Shown piece by piece: positions 62,843 to 64,000 of a DNA stretch of 64,000 bases (positions within the stretch are counted from its first letter, which is position 1; the number at the start of each line of letters is the position of its first letter). Source of the DNA: UBA2365 sp964594045 (GTDB lineage Bacteria > Bacteroidota > Bacteroidia > Chitinophagales > Saprospiraceae); NCBI GenBank assembly GCA_964594045.1, contig CAZQKR010000014.1:34576-98575 (forward strand). The letters run 5' to 3'. The notes beneath the pieces were generated by a model, which saw nothing but the letters and a program-made list of their open reading frames with translations, was not told the DNA's origin and made no database searches. The position numbers and the translations under genes are program-made.

Positions 62843-63928
62843 ATGACCCAACCCATCAATGCCCGCCTCATCCTGGAAAACGGCAAAGTCTTCCATGGCA
62901 GTTCCTTCGGATATCCCGGATCCATCGCCGGAGAAGTGGTCTTCAACACCGCCATGACCGGTTACCCGGAAAGCCTCACCGACCCTTCCTACAAGGGACA
63001 GATCCTGGTGTCCACCTTTCCCCTCATCGGCAACTACGGCGTACCGCCTGCCAAAACCGACCAACACGGACTCATGCAATACCTCGAATCCGACCAGATC
63101 CACATCAGCGGGCTGGTGATCTCGGATTATTCTTTTGAATACAGCCACTGGAACGCCATGAGCAGCCTGGGTGACTGGTTCGTGGAAAATAAGATCCCCG
63201 CCATCTTCGGCATCGACACGCGCGCCCTTACAAAAGTCCTCCGGGAAAGCGGCTGCATGCTGGGTAAGATCGTCGTCAACGATGAGGACGTGGATTGGTA
63301 CGACCCCAACCAGGACAACCTGGTCGACCGGGTGAGCATCAAGGAAAAAGTCACTTACGGAACCGGCAGATACCGCATCCTGCTGATCGATTGTGGGGTG
63401 AAATACAACATCATCCGCAGCCTGATGAAGTATGACACGACCGTCATCCGCGTTCCCTGGAACCACAACATTCAATCCGAAAATTACGACGGCTTGTTCA
63501 TCTCCAACGGTCCGGGTGACCCGGTCATGTGCAAAGAAACTATTTCACAGCTGGAGATGGCATTGGGCAGGCCGGAACCGATCTTCGGCATTTGTCTCGG
63601 CAGCCAGTTGCTGGGAATTGCGAGCGGCGCCAACACCTACAAGCTCAAATACGGACACCGCAGCCACAATCAGCCGGTGATCGAGCACGGAACCAACCAC
63701 TGCTATATCACTTCCCAGAATCACGGTTATGCCGTCGATCACTCCCAACTGAAAGCAGATTGGGAGCCGTATTTCATCAACCTGAACGATCAGACCTGTG
63801 AGGGCATCCGCCACCGGTCCCAGCCTGTCTTCGCCACCCAGTTCCATCCGGAAGCTTCCGGTGGCCCGACAGACACCGCCTTCCTGTTTGAACAATTTAT
63901 AACCGAAATAAAGAAAAGAAATGTATGA
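62843..63928 (+). CDS. carA: carbamoyl-phosphate synthase small (glutaminase) subunit
   Basis: 361 residues, normal length. The N-terminal CPSase small-chain domain has ARLILENGKVFHGSSFG and GEVVFNTAMTGYPESLTDPS. The C-terminal class I glutamine amidotransferase has the nucleophile Cys251 in GICLGSQLLG, and His335/Glu337 in TQFHPEASGGPTDT. SNGPGDP is the oxyanion loop. It supplies ammonia for carbamoyl phosphate in pyrimidine and arginine synthesis; carB is not within the window. GC content is clearly higher than in the adjoining lipoprotein gene. The last 72 bases of the window hold nothing recognisable. Confidence 0.97.
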   Translation: MTQPINARLILENGKVFHGSSFGYPGSIAGEVVFNTAMTGYPESLTDPSYKGQILVSTFPLIGNYGVPPAKTDQHGLMQYLESDQIHISGLVISDYSFEYSHWNAMSSLGDWFVENKIPAIFGIDTRALTKVLRESGCMLGKIVVNDEDVDWYDPNQDNLVDRVSIKEKVTYGTGRYRILLIDCGVKYNIIRSLMKYDTTVIRVPWNHNIQSENYDGLFISNGPGDPVMCKETISQLEMALGRPEPIFGICLGSQLLGIASGANTYKLKYGHRSHNQPVIEHGTNHCYITSQNHGYAVDHSQLKADWEPYFINLNDQTCEGIRHRSQPVFATQFHPEASGGPTDTAFLFEQFITEIKKRNV

Positions 63929-64000
63929 TTTTTTTAGTTCCACAAAGTAGTTATGTTTGAAAAGCATAAGCTAAAATTATTTTATATTAGAATATTCAAT

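Noticed and set aside
62810..63475. 221-codon minus-strand gene opposite carA
   Set aside because: A mirror frame of the GC-rich carA gene; the plus strand encodes an intact, recognisable enzyme.

Overview
The window is a piece of a Bacteroidota chromosome, most likely an environmental Saprospiria/Chitinophagia-like lineage. This is inferred from four things: an N-terminal fragment of a SusC/RagA TonB-dependent receptor at the left edge, three secreted proteins with type IX secretion (Por) C-terminal domains, promoters of the TTTG-N19-TAnnTTTG kind, and DUF4199, GH92 and Wzi-type outer-membrane genes. I saw no rRNA, tRNA, CRISPR array or recognisable transposase, but RNA genes were looked for only by eye.

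Layout. 1-4.5 kb: partial susC, a small membrane-protein gene followed by an attC-like imperfect palindrome, and a propeller-like lipoprotein. 4.8-10.4 kb: a peptide-catabolism locus with two cyanophycinase-like S51 peptidases (one carrying a T9SS sorting domain), an isoaspartyl dipeptidase and an M28 peptidase; together these could take cyanophycin or other beta-aspartyl peptides to free amino acids. 10.4-17.5 kb: a T9SS-exported protein of unknown function, an AsmA-like protein with a long coiled-coil tail, and a Wzi-like outer-membrane protein.

18.0-33.1 kb is the most striking part: twelve consecutive plus-strand genes, many overlapping as ATGA, behind a textbook Bacteroidota promoter at 17949-17979. 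They encode five PQQ-like beta-propellers, one NHL-type propeller, a tiny Tat-exported Cys4 protein, a Tat-exported 17-cysteine ferredoxin, a NapH/NosR-like membrane Fe-S protein, a NuoE-NuoF fusion, a NuoG/GltD-like Fe-S flavoprotein lacking its NAD(P)H domain, and a glycosyltransferase. I read it as a possible electron conduit from cytoplasmic NAD(P)H across the inner membrane to periplasmic propeller proteins, with no known terminal reaction. A MacB/LolCDE-like ABC pair follows at 33.3-37.1 kb.

37.1-39 kb holds a tandem array of about 216-bp units with inverted ends. One unit carries a GxxExxY gene in place of its core, like a parent element among MITE-like derivatives. 39-53.7 kb is mostly housekeeping and carbohydrate/lipid metabolism: GH92 glycosidase, ROK kinase, DUF4199, a divergent NRAMP-like transporter, two coiled-coil genes, PrsW protease, aldehyde dehydrogenase, GMC oxidoreductase and transketolase. 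53.7-56 kb is a small accessory island: HigBA and HEPN-MNT toxin-antitoxin modules between copies of a repeat element. 56-64 kb: a T9SS M14 carboxypeptidase, DUF418 protein, GNAT/YoaP protein, CoA-binding protein, small lipoprotein and carA.

A recurring theme is intergenic elements built from short degenerate words arranged as inverted arms around an AT-rich spacer. I count six word families (GCAAAG, ACATAGG, ACACGGAT, CACAGAG, GACTAACA, AATTTGGAAA).
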